This document shows positions 7,688-14,301 of a DNA stretch of 22,862 nt, one piece after another. The position numbers and the translations under genes were made by a program. Origin of the DNA: JBIOUF01 sp044866695 (lineage in GTDB: Bacteria; Actinomycetota; Actinomycetes; Propionibacteriales; Nocardioidaceae); NCBI GenBank assembly GCA_044866695.1, contig JBIOUF010000265.1, forward strand, positions 1 to 22,862, in the 5' to 3' direction. The number at the start of each line of letters is the position of its first letter. Within the stretch, counting starts at the first letter, position 1. The notes under the pieces were generated by a model that saw only the letters and a program-made list of their open reading frames with translations, was not told where the DNA came from and ran no database searches.

Positions 7688-8167
7688 GTGACCAACCAGC
7701 CGGCCGTGAACCCGCAGGCCAAGCAGGCGCTCAAGAGCGTGCTGATCGGCAAGGCCGCGCCGTCGTGGGCCGCGATCGCGGCCACCCCCGCCGCGCCCAA
7801 GCTGGTCCAGGTGGCCAAGACCCTTCCGGTGCCGCCACCTGCCGAGCCCGAGGAGGAGCAGGAGAAGGTACGCCTGAGCAACGCCGCGAGGAACCACTAC
7901 AAGGACGTCAAGCGGGCCAACGACAACGACAGCACCAGCGAGGTCGGCACCCTCCCGCACAACGACGCCGGCCTGGTCGACCTGGTGGAGGCGCACTGGG
8001 AGGAGTTCGAGCGGGACGGGCAGGACTGGACCCTCGAGCTGGGCAGCTTCCTGACCCGTCACAAGGACTGGGGCGAGGCCCAGCGGCGCTGGATGGTCAT
8101 CGGCAAGTACGTGGACGACGGAGCCACCTTCCTGGTCACCCACTACGGCCCGACCGGGTCCGGCTAG
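7688..8167 (+). CDS. Hypothetical protein, second gene of an orphan pair
   Basis: A 159-residue protein I do not recognise. The GTG at 7688 has a GAGGGGA ribosome site and lies 10 bases after the preceding stop. Residues 1-~55 are Ala/Pro-rich and look flexible (KSVLIGKAAPSWAAIAATPAAP, then PVPPPAEPEEEQE). The C-terminal ~100 residues look like a compact alpha/beta domain rich in Trp, Asp and Glu (LVDLVEAHWEEFERDGQDWTLE, GEAQRRWMVIGKYVDDGATF, VTHYGP). No catalytic motif is evident. Shared style with its neighbour (acidic, Trp-rich) and the tight spacing suggest they act together. The gene runs into a 22-bp tandem repeat array 19 bases after its stop. Confidence 0.7.
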   Translation: MTNQPAVNPQAKQALKSVLIGKAAPSWAAIAATPAAPKLVQVAKTLPVPPPAEPEEEQEKVRLSNAARNHYKDVKRANDNDSTSEVGTLPHNDAGLVDLVEAHWEEFERDGQDWTLELGSFLTRHKDWGEAQRRWMVIGKYVDDGATFLVTHYGPTGSG

Positions 8168-8186
8168 CCCCACCCCCGGGCCCCCC

Positions 8187-8296
8187 ATCTTGCTGGGTCG
8201 AGCCGTCAGTCTTGGTGCGTCGACCCGTCAATCTTGGTGCGTCGAGCCGTCAATGTTGGCTGCCCGAGCCGTCAGTCTTGGTGGGTCGAGCCGTTC
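8187..8296. repeat. 22-bp tandem repeat array, five exact-period units
   Basis: Units start at 8187, 8209, 8231, 8253 and 8275. Consensus (A/G)TCTTGGTGCGTCGAGCCGTC plus a final A; unit 4 is the most diverged (GTTGGCTGCCCG) and unit 5 ends CCGTTC. The period never slips. The array fills the junction between the convergent genes ending at 8167 and 8356. No spacers are present. Confidence 0.92.
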
Positions 8297-8355
8297 GGTG
8301 GGCTAGCCCGGCGACGTCGGCGCGTCGAAACCGGAGCACCGTCCCGGCCGACGGG

Positions 8356-9696
8356 TCACCCGTCCCGGTCCAGTGCGGCGGTGACCACCTCCGACCACGT
8401 GGGGAACGCGCGCACGTGGTCGGCGAGCAGGTCCCGGCGCACACCCGCCCGTACGGCGAGCGCGAGCTCGGTCCCCCAGGAGTCCGCCTCCGGACCCACG
8501 CACGCGGCCCCGAGCAGCACTCCCGAGCCGCTGTCGAACACCAGCTCCACACCTCCACGCACCGGTCGCGTGGCCAGGGCCGCCTTCTCCACGTCCGCCA
8601 CGTCGGCGCGCAGGACGCGCACGTCGCGGCCCTGCTCCTGCGCCCGCCCGGGCGTGAGGCCGACGCAGAAGACCGACGGGCTGACGTAGACCGCCCGGGG
8701 GATCGCGTCGTACACCGCGTCGTGGCCAATGCCGGCCAGCTGGTCCGCGACGACGCGGGCCTGGTAGTTCGCGCTGTGCGTGAACTGCGACTGCGCGGTC
8801 AGGTCGCCGACCGCGAACAGGCCGGGCACGGGCGTGCCGTCGGCACCCACCACGCGGCACCGCGCGTCGACGGTGACGTGGCCCTGGTCGTCCAGCCAGC
8901 CCTCGTCGACGCCGAGCCCGGCCGAGCAGGGCGTGCGGCCACCGGCGAGCAGGACCCGCTCGGCGGTCAGCGTGGTGCCGTCGTCCAGATCGACCTCGAG
9001 CCCGCCGGGGGCGGGTCTGGCCGCCTTGGCGGTCGCACCCAGCGCCACCCCTACGCCGTCTTCGGCGAGCTGCTCGGCCACCGTCGCGCCCACCCAGGGG
9101 GACTCCGAGGACAGCAGGCGGTCGGACTCCACGACCGTGACCCGGGTGCCCAGCAGCGCGAACGCCTGACCGAGCTCGCAGCCCACCGGCCCTCCGCCGA
9201 GGGCGACCAGCGACGCCGGACGCCGGTCGGCCGAGAGCGCCTCCTCGCTGGTCCAGGCCGGCACCTCGCCGAGCCCTCCGACCGGAGGCCGGTCCGCCGC
9301 GCTGCCGGTGGCCAGGACGACGGTCGTCGCGGTGAGGTCGTGGTCGCCCGCCGCGCCCTCGACCCGGACCCGGTGCCGCCCACCCGCCCAGCCGTCCAGC
9401 CGGCCCCGCCCGCGAAGACAGGTGACCCCGTCGTCCTCCAGGCTGCGCCGTCCCCGGGTGTCGTCGCGGTGGTCGGTGATGTCGTCGCGGCGCCGGAGCG
9501 CCTCGTCCCAGCGCAGTCCGGCGTGTGCGGAGGCGAGCAGCGACTTGGCGGGGACGCAGGCGACGTACGGGCAGAAGCCGCCGAACCGGCCGGCCTCGAC
9601 GGCGAGCACCCTCCGGCCCTGCCGCGCGAGCAGCAGGGCGGAGAGCTTCCCGCCGGACCCGGTGCCGACCACGACGGCGTCCCAGGAGGTCTCCAT
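8356..9696 (-). CDS. FAD/NAD(P)-dependent disulfide oxidoreductase family flavoprotein
   Basis: The protein has 446 residues. It has the full architecture of the lipoamide dehydrogenase / glutathione reductase / mercuric reductase family: FAD motif GTGSGG (11-16), a CxxxxC redox pair (Cys42 and Cys47 in GGFCPYVACVPAKS), a second dinucleotide motif (GGGPVGCELG, ~residue 190), an FAD-binding GLFAVGDLT segment and a C-terminal dimerisation domain. The catalytic His of the HPTxxE motif is replaced by Phe (FPTWSE, 431-436). That argues against a lipoamide dehydrogenase or glutathione reductase and leaves the substrate open. The ATG at 9696 begins the family homology, but there is no clear Shine-Dalgarno and a CAGACT box lies 6 bases upstream, so the mRNA may be leaderless. 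It is divergent from menB across 67 bp. Confidence 0.85.
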   Translation of the reverse strand: METSWDAVVVGTGSGGKLSALLLARQGRRVLAVEAGRFGGFCPYVACVPAKSLLASAHAGLRWDEALRRRDDITDHRDDTRGRRSLEDDGVTCLRGRGRLDGWAGGRHRVRVEGAAGDHDLTATTVVLATGSAADRPPVGGLGEVPAWTSEEALSADRRPASLVALGGGPVGCELGQAFALLGTRVTVVESDRLLSSESPWVGATVAEQLAEDGVGVALGATAKAARPAPGGLEVDLDDGTTLTAERVLLAGGRTPCSAGLGVDEGWLDDQGHVTVDARCRVVGADGTPVPGLFAVGDLTAQSQFTHSANYQARVVADQLAGIGHDAVYDAIPRAVYVSPSVFCVGLTPGRAQEQGRDVRVLRADVADVEKAALATRPVRGGVELVFDSGSGVLLGAACVGPEADSWGTELALAVRAGVRRDLLADHVRAFPTWSEVVTAALDRDG

Positions 9697-9763
9697 GGGG
9701 GGAGTCTGACGCTCGTGCGACCCACGGAAACCTCGGGCCGGCCGCCCGGGCCAGAATGACCAG

Positions 9764-10612
9764 GTGAGCGACCAGAACACGAGTCCGGCCGGCATCGACT
9801 GGCGCGCCGGCGGCGACTACACCGACATCCGCTACGAGACCACCGAGGACGGGATCGCCAAGATCACGATCTGCCGCCCCGAGGTGCACAACGCGTTCCG
9901 CCCGCAGACCCTCGTCGAGGTCTCCGACGCGCTGGTGGCCGCGCGCGAGGACCAGTCGGTCGGCGTCATCATCCTCACCGGCGAGGGCGGCAAGGCGTTC
10001 TGCTCCGGCGGGGACCAGCGGGTGCGCGGCGACAGCGGCTACCAGGCCGAGGAGGGGGCGGTCGGCCGGTTCCACGTCACCGACCTGCACGTGCAGATGC
10101 GCCGGTGCCCGAAGCCGATCGTCGCGATGGTGGCCGGCTGGGCGATCGGCGGCGGGCACGTGCTGCACGTGGTCTGCGACCTGACGATCGCCGCGGACAA
10201 CGCCCGGTTCGGTCAGGTCGGGCCGAAGGTGGGATCGTTCGACGGCGGGTTCGGCGCGAGCTCGCTGGCCCAGCTGGTGGGGGCCAAGAAGGCGAAGGAG
10301 ATCTGGTTCCTGTGCCGCCAGTACGACGCACAGCAGGCGCTCGAGATGGGCCTGGTGAACGCCGTCGTACCGCTGGCGGACCTCGAGGCGGAGACGGTCC
10401 GCTGGTGCCGGGAGATGCTCGCGCTGTCGCCGTTCGCGCTGCGCCTGATGAAGGCCAGCTTCCACGCCGCCGAGGACGGCTATGCCGGCATCCAACAGCT
10501 CGCGCACGACGCGAACCTGCTGTTCTACGGCACCGCCGAGGCGCAGGAGGGCCGCGAGGCGTTCAAGGGCAAGCGGGCCCCGGACTTCGGCCGGTTCCCG
10601 CGCAGGGCGTGA
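9764..10612 (+). CDS. menB: 1,4-dihydroxy-2-naphthoyl-CoA synthase
   Basis: A 282-residue crotonase-fold enzyme that closes the second ring of the naphthoquinone from o-succinylbenzoyl-CoA in menaquinone biosynthesis. Diagnostic MenB motifs are present: FCSGGDQRVRGDSGY (80-93), GWAIGGGHVLHVVCDL, GPKVGSFDGGFGAS (153-166) and QYDAQQALEMGLVN (186-199). Position 153 (QVGPK) is Gly, as in E. coli-type, bicarbonate-dependent MenB; the mycobacterial type has Asp there. That class assignment is from memory of the family. The GTG at 9764 is the first start in frame with MenB homology; the ribosome site is weak, and a CAGAAT box just upstream allows a leaderless message. No other men gene is in the window. 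Confidence 0.93.
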   Translation: MSDQNTSPAGIDWRAGGDYTDIRYETTEDGIAKITICRPEVHNAFRPQTLVEVSDALVAAREDQSVGVIILTGEGGKAFCSGGDQRVRGDSGYQAEEGAVGRFHVTDLHVQMRRCPKPIVAMVAGWAIGGGHVLHVVCDLTIAADNARFGQVGPKVGSFDGGFGASSLAQLVGAKKAKEIWFLCRQYDAQQALEMGLVNAVVPLADLEAETVRWCREMLALSPFALRLMKASFHAAEDGYAGIQQLAHDANLLFYGTAEAQEGREAFKGKRAPDFGRFPRRA

Positions 10613-10694
10613 CGGACCGACGCGCCGACCACCGCCCACGGCCGCGCGACGTCGTGGCGGTCCGTCCGGCCCGGGTCGAGGGCGGCGCGAAGCC

Positions 10695-11453
10695 ATGACG
10701 GGTCTGGCCGGGCGGCTCCGCGCGGCGGGCTGCGTGTTCGCGGAGGAGGAGGCGGCCCTGTTGCGGGCGGAAGCCTCGGGCGCGGAGCTGGAGCGCCTGG
10801 TCCGGCTGCGAGAGGCGGGCACGCCCCTGGAGCAGGTGCTCGGATGGGCGGAGCTCGACGGAGGCCGGGTCGTGGTCGCCCCGGGGGTGTTCGTCCCGCG
10901 CCGGCGCTCGGAGGCCCTCGTCGCGGCGGCGGTCGCGGCGCTGTCTCCCGGCGCCGGCGTTGTGGTGGACCTGTGCTGTGGGACCGGCGCGATCGGTGCC
11001 GCCGTCGCCCGCCGGGTGCCGGGCGTCGAGCTCTGGGGCGTGGACGTCGATCTCGCCGCGGTCGACTGCGCCCGGAGGAACCTCTCGCCGCTGGGCGGCA
11101 CCGCCCTGGTCGGCGACCTCGTCTCGCCGCTGCCGGCCGCGCTGCGGGGGCGGGTCGACGTGCTGCTGGCCAGTCCGCCGTACGTCCCGTCGGGCGAGGT
11201 GCGGCTGATGCCTGCAGAGGCGCGCGACCACGAGCCACCGGTCGCCCTGGACGGCGGCCCGGACGGGCTCGCGGTGGCCCGCCGGGTCGTGGCGCTGGCT
11301 CCTGCCTGGCTCGCGCCGCGGGGCACCGTGCTGGTGGAGGTGTCCCGCGGGCAAGGCACCGAGCTGGCCGAGGTCATGCGCAGCACCGGCCTGACCGCGA
11401 GGGTGCTCCTCGACGACGAGCGCGAGGCGACCGTCGTCGCCGGGACGCGCTGA
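10695..11453 (+). CDS. PrmC/HemK-like methyltransferase (putative protein-glutamine N5 methyltransferase)
   Basis: A 252-residue class I SAM-dependent methyltransferase. It has the PrmC-like short helical N-terminus (residues 1-55, ending PLEQVLGWAEL), the VFVPRRRSE segment (65-73) matching the FVPRPETE element of HemK, SAM motif DLCCGTGAIG (92-101), acidic WGVDVDL (114-120), and SPPYVP (160-165) where PrmC has NPPY. The Asn of NPPY, which binds the Gln amide, is Ser here. The canonical release-factor enzyme is usually ~280 residues; this looks like the related actinobacterial paralogue of unknown substrate. The start at 10695 is the first good Met before homology; the ribosome site is poor. 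It lies 82 bp after menB and may be co-transcribed. Confidence 0.8.
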   Translation: MTGLAGRLRAAGCVFAEEEAALLRAEASGAELERLVRLREAGTPLEQVLGWAELDGGRVVVAPGVFVPRRRSEALVAAAVAALSPGAGVVVDLCCGTGAIGAAVARRVPGVELWGVDVDLAAVDCARRNLSPLGGTALVGDLVSPLPAALRGRVDVLLASPPYVPSGEVRLMPAEARDHEPPVALDGGPDGLAVARRVVALAPAWLAPRGTVLVEVSRGQGTELAEVMRSTGLTARVLLDDEREATVVAGTR

Positions 11454-11461
11454 GCCTCGCG

Positions 11462-11575
11462 CCGGCCGGATTGTGGCCGATGCCGACATGTGTCGTCGGC
11501 GTGTCGCTGTCGTCTCGGGCCACAAAGGCGGCTTCGTGCGGGCATCGGCCACAAACCCGCCGACCGGCCCGCTGA
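11462..11575. repeat. 114-bp hairpin element, copy A
   Basis: This copy matches 14164-14277 at 104 of 114 positions without any gap. Its core is a long inverted repeat: ATTGTGGCCGATGCC (11470-11484) pairs with GGCATCGGCCACAAA (11541-11555), 14 of 15 bases. The arms enclose a conserved ~56-base loop containing CATGTG(T/C)CGTCGGCGTGTCGCTG. It exactly fills the gap between the stop of the PrmC-like gene and the stop of the convergent hydrolase gene. Confidence 0.92.
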
Positions 11576-12403
11576 CTAGCTCCGGGGGGGCAGCGTGTCG
11601 GCGAGACGGGCGACGGCGTCGGCGAGGCGGGGGCCGAACATGACCGGGTCGTTGTGGTCGGCGGGCAGGACGACGGTGGCGACCAGGGTGCGGGTGCGCC
11701 GGGCCACCTCGGCGCTCAGCGACGAGGGGACGACGGAGTCGCGGTCGCCGTACACCACGACCGTCGGTACGTCGGAGCGGGACATGGGCTCGGCGACCGG
11801 GAAGCGGTCCCGGAGCAGCCGCCGCACGGGCAGCCAGGGGTAGTGATGGGCGCCGACGGCGGCGAGCTCGGTGAACGGCGAGCGCAGCACCACTCCGGCC
11901 GGCGGGTGGCGCTCCTGGAGGCCCGCGACGACGCCGGTGCCCAGGGACTCACCGAGGTAGAGGGTGCGCTCGGGCGGGTAGCCGAGGCCGGTCAACGTGC
12001 GAACCGCGGCGTCGGCGTCCCGGGACAGGCCCTCCTCGCTCGGCGACCCCGGGTTGCCGCCGTAGCCTCGGTAGTCCATCAGCAGCACCGCGAAGCCGCG
12101 GTCCCGCAGCGCCGTGGCCACGCCGGCGCGGCCGGCCCGGTTGCCGGCGTTCCCGGGCGCGACCAGCACTGCCAGGCCGCGGTCGCGGGCCGGCGGCGGG
12201 ACGAACCAGGCCTTCAGGTCCAGCCCGTCGGTGGTGTGCAAGGTGACGTCGCGGCCGCCCGGGAGCACCGCCGCGGCCGGGGGCGCCGGGGTGCGGTCGG
12301 GGAAGTAGACCAGCCTGCGCTGGAACGCCCACATGCCTGCGACCACCAGCCCACCGACACCGACCACCACCACGACGACCGCGACCAGCCCGCGCCACGC
12401 CAT
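11576..12403 (-). CDS. Membrane-anchored alpha/beta hydrolase (BEM46/ABHD13-like)
   Basis: A 275-residue serine hydrolase. Residues ~5-26 form an uncleaved hydrophobic N-terminal anchor (LVAVVVVVVGVGGLVVAGMW), followed by QRRLVYFPDRTP, a hallmark of this family. The catalytic triad can be placed as Ser153 in GESLG, Asp220 or Asp222 in YGDRD, and His250 in ADHND. The oxyanion region is APGNAGN, and DYRGYGGNPGSPSEEGL is the usual strand-loop. The catalytic domain is expected outside the membrane, tethered to it; the substrate is unknown. The ATG at 12403 begins the membrane helix; upstream in-frame sequence has no such character. It is divergent from the TfoX-N gene and convergent with the PrmC-like gene. 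Confidence 0.85.
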   Translation of the reverse strand: MAWRGLVAVVVVVVGVGGLVVAGMWAFQRRLVYFPDRTPAPPAAAVLPGGRDVTLHTTDGLDLKAWFVPPPARDRGLAVLVAPGNAGNRAGRAGVATALRDRGFAVLLMDYRGYGGNPGSPSEEGLSRDADAAVRTLTGLGYPPERTLYLGESLGTGVVAGLQERHPPAGVVLRSPFTELAAVGAHHYPWLPVRRLLRDRFPVAEPMSRSDVPTVVVYGDRDSVVPSSLSAEVARRTRTLVATVVLPADHNDPVMFGPRLADAVARLADTLPPRS

Positions 12404-12541
12404 GTCCCCATGGTGCCCGGCCGCAGGTGCTGACCCGGTGTCGTAGCCGAAGGGAGCCCGCCGAAGAGCGAGAACGCTGCCTGGTGGCGCCCCAGCGCTG
12501 ATGCGGATACGCCGTCGGTCTTTCCGACCCCGCGGCGGGAA

Positions 12542-12572
12542 GCCCTCGGCGAAGGGTCGGCAGGTCGAGGGC
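12542..12572. other. Inverted repeat in the 204-bp divergent intergenic region
   Basis: GCCCTCG (12542-12548) and CGAGGGC (12566-12572) form a perfect 7-bp stem around 17 bases; a shorter hairpin GTCGG-TCTTT-CCGAC lies just before it. The region separates the hydrolase (start 12403, minus) from the TfoX-N gene (start 12608, plus). A GATACT box at 12594-12599, 8 bases before the plus-strand ATG, suggests a leaderless TfoX-N transcript, which would put the stem in promoter DNA. Confidence 0.3.
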
Positions 12573-12607
12573 GGCCGCTTCGGGACAGGTGGCGGATACT
12601 GCCGCTC

Positions 12608-12940
12608 ATGGCCTACGACGAGCAGCTCGCGGACCGGGTCCGGGTCGAGCTGCGGGCAGTGCCCGGCGTGACCGAGCGGCGGATGTTCGGCGGCCTCGCC
12701 TTCCTGGTCGACGGGCACCTGGCGGTCAGCGCGAGCGGGCAGGGCGGCCTGCTGGTGCGCTGCGACCCCGCGGACACCGAGCAGCTCACCGGGGCGCCCC
12801 ACGTGTGGCGCTTCGAGATGCGGGGCCGCGAGATGGACGGCTGGCTCCGAGTCGACCCGGAGGCCGCCGCCGACGACGCCGACCTCGGCCGGTGGGTGGG
12901 CATCGGCCTCGCCTACGCGCGCTCCCTCCCGCCGAAGTAG
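12608..12940 (+). CDS. TfoX/Sxy N-terminal domain protein
   Basis: A 110-residue protein consisting only of the TfoX-N domain. Family features include the N-terminal helix ending in VTERRMFGGLAFLVDGHL (residues 21-38), then GLLVRCDP, RFEMRGREMDGWLRV and the C-terminal helix DLGRWVGIGLAYARSLPPK. In gamma-proteobacteria TfoX activates competence and carries a second C-terminal domain; that domain is absent here, as in most actinobacterial homologues, whose role is not known. Competence should therefore not be inferred. The ATG at 12608 has no Shine-Dalgarno but is close to a possible -10 box. The gene stands alone, convergent with the racemase-family gene. Confidence 0.85.
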   Translation: MAYDEQLADRVRVELRAVPGVTERRMFGGLAFLVDGHLAVSASGQGGLLVRCDPADTEQLTGAPHVWRFEMRGREMDGWLRVDPEAAADDADLGRWVGIGLAYARSLPPK

Positions 12941-13033
12941 CCGGGTCAGCAGGCGCCGGGGAGCCGGAGCGGAGGGGGCGCGCGGGTCCAGCGACCACGC
13001 GGCGGCGCCGGTGACCTGGCTGCGCACCGCGGT

Positions 13034-14143
13034 TCACCTCGAGGTCTCCGCCCAGATGTCGCCCAGCGTGAAGCCGCGCGGGAACGGGTCGTCGGGGTGC
13101 AGCACGAGCTGGTTGAACCCGGTGACCCACGCGCGGCCGCGGATCGACGGTACGACGGCGTCGCGGCCGTGGACCCGGACCTGCTCGTGCAGGCGACCCT
13201 CGAACGTGGTGCCCATGACGCCTTGGTGGACGAACGGCACGCCGAGCGCCAGCTCGCCGCGCGCGTGCAGGCAGGCCATCCGGGCACAGGTCCCGGTGCC
13301 GCACGGCGAGCGGTCCAGCGCCCCCCGCCAGGTCTCGGGGCGGTCGGCGTCCAGTGGGCCGGTCGGCAGGACCACGGTGTTGCGGGCGGACCCGCCGGGC
13401 TCGGTGGCGGGACCGTGCAGCATGACCAGAGAGACCCGGCTGAGGCTGGGGTCGGTGGGGTGCCGGACGGTCACCTGGGCGCGAGCCGCCGCGAGCAGGG
13501 CCGCGCCCGCCCGGACCAGGGCCGGGGGGTTCCCGGCGCCGAGCTCGACGCCCATCGAAGCGGCGGGCGCCAGGACGTAGTACTGCCCGCCGAAGGCGAT
13601 GTCGGCGAGCACCGTGCCGTACTCCTTCACCTCCAGCGCCGTGTCGAGCCGCTCCACCCACGAGGGCACGTTGCGCACCCGGACATCGCGGACCTTCGTG
13701 CCCTCGACCCGCGCGGTCGCCTCGACCGGGCCGGCCGCGGTGTCGATCCGGACGACGGTCTCCGGTGCGGCCATCGGCAGGGCGCCGGTCTCGAGGAGAG
13801 CGGTCACGGCGCAGATGGTGTTGCTGCCCGACATCGGCCGGAAGCCGCCCTGCTCCAAGATCACGACCGCGACGTCCGCGTCCGCGCTCACCGGTGGCAT
13901 GACCAGCACGCCGCACATCGAGGGGTGGCCACGCGGCTCCCGCAGGAGCAGCAGCCGAAGGTCGTCCAGGTGCCGCTCACACCAGGCCAGGCGCTCGGCC
14001 ATGCTGGCGCCCCGGATCTGCAGCCGGCCACCCAGCAGCACGCGTCCCGCCTCGCCCTCGGCATGCACGTCCACGCACGGGACGACCAGCACGCCCGCTC
14101 GCCGACCAGCCGTCTGGTCCACCACTGTCAACCACCGCCTCAC
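13034..14143 (-). CDS. Proline racemase / hydroxyproline epimerase family protein
   Basis: The protein has 369 residues. Motifs of the proline racemase fold are clear: DVHAEGEAGRVLLGG (25-39), REPRGHP (69-74), FRPMSGSNTICAVTALLETG (101-120) and SPCGTGTCARMACLHARGEL (second catalytic Cys281). Aligned with the usual NMCGHNS motif, the first catalytic Cys is Ser105 (MSGSN). The enzyme is thus a Ser/Cys type, a pair reported for some hydroxyproline epimerases, rather than the Cys/Cys of classical racemase or Cys/Thr of trans-3-hydroxyproline dehydratase. The substrate cannot be read from sequence. The GTG at 14143 is chosen for its GGAG site; starts nearer GVLVVPCVDVHAEGE are possible. The gene follows the GntR gene on the same strand after 158 bp that contain a hairpin element, and may or may not belong to the inositol regulon. 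Confidence 0.82.
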   Translation of the reverse strand: MRRWLTVVDQTAGRRAGVLVVPCVDVHAEGEAGRVLLGGRLQIRGASMAERLAWCERHLDDLRLLLLREPRGHPSMCGVLVMPPVSADADVAVVILEQGGFRPMSGSNTICAVTALLETGALPMAAPETVVRIDTAAGPVEATARVEGTKVRDVRVRNVPSWVERLDTALEVKEYGTVLADIAFGGQYYVLAPAASMGVELGAGNPPALVRAGAALLAAARAQVTVRHPTDPSLSRVSLVMLHGPATEPGGSARNTVVLPTGPLDADRPETWRGALDRSPCGTGTCARMACLHARGELALGVPFVHQGVMGTTFEGRLHEQVRVHGRDAVVPSIRGRAWVTGFNQLVLHPDDPFPRGFTLGDIWAETSR

Positions 14144-14163
14144 GCGCTCCGGGTGCGGGTCCA

Positions 14164-14277
14164 CCGGCCGGTTTGTGGCCGATGCCGACATGTGCCGTCG
14201 GCGTGTCGCTGTGGTTCCGGGCCACAAGGGCGGATCCGTGCAGGCATCGGCCACAAACCCGCCGACCGGCTCGCTGA
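14164..14277. repeat. 114-bp hairpin element, copy B
   Basis: This is the second copy of the element at 11462-11575, in the same orientation on the plus strand (91 % identity, no gaps). The inverted arms are perfect here: TTTGTGGCCGATGCC (14172-14186) and GGCATCGGCCACAAA (14243-14257), and the flanking CCGGCCGG / CCGACCGG extends the pairing. It lies between the GntR stop (14302) and the racemase start (14143), both minus strand, so it would be transcribed as an intercistronic hairpin or act as a terminator between the two genes. Confidence 0.92.
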
Positions 14278-14301
14278 CGGTGGCCGGCGCCTTGGGACGG
14301 C

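Noticed and set aside
7765..9759. A 664-codon plus-strand open frame across the 22-bp array and the flavoprotein gene
   Set aside because: It is antisense to a well-supported flavoprotein for most of its length and has the His/Arg/Gly-rich composition of a GC-rich shadow frame.
12404..12607. A riboswitch in the divergent gap
   Set aside because: There are two small stems, but no known aptamer core could be matched, and the likely leaderless start of the TfoX-N gene leaves no 5' leader for one.
12608..12940. Competence activator TfoX
   Set aside because: Only the N-terminal domain is present and no competence genes are nearby, so the family name is kept without the function.
13060..14143. 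Cys77 in RGHPSMCG taken as the first catalytic cysteine of the racemase
   Set aside because: In the family the RGH..MYG region precedes the catalytic motif; the catalytic position aligns with MSGSN, where Ser105 is found. I first read the enzyme as Cys/Cys and corrected it.
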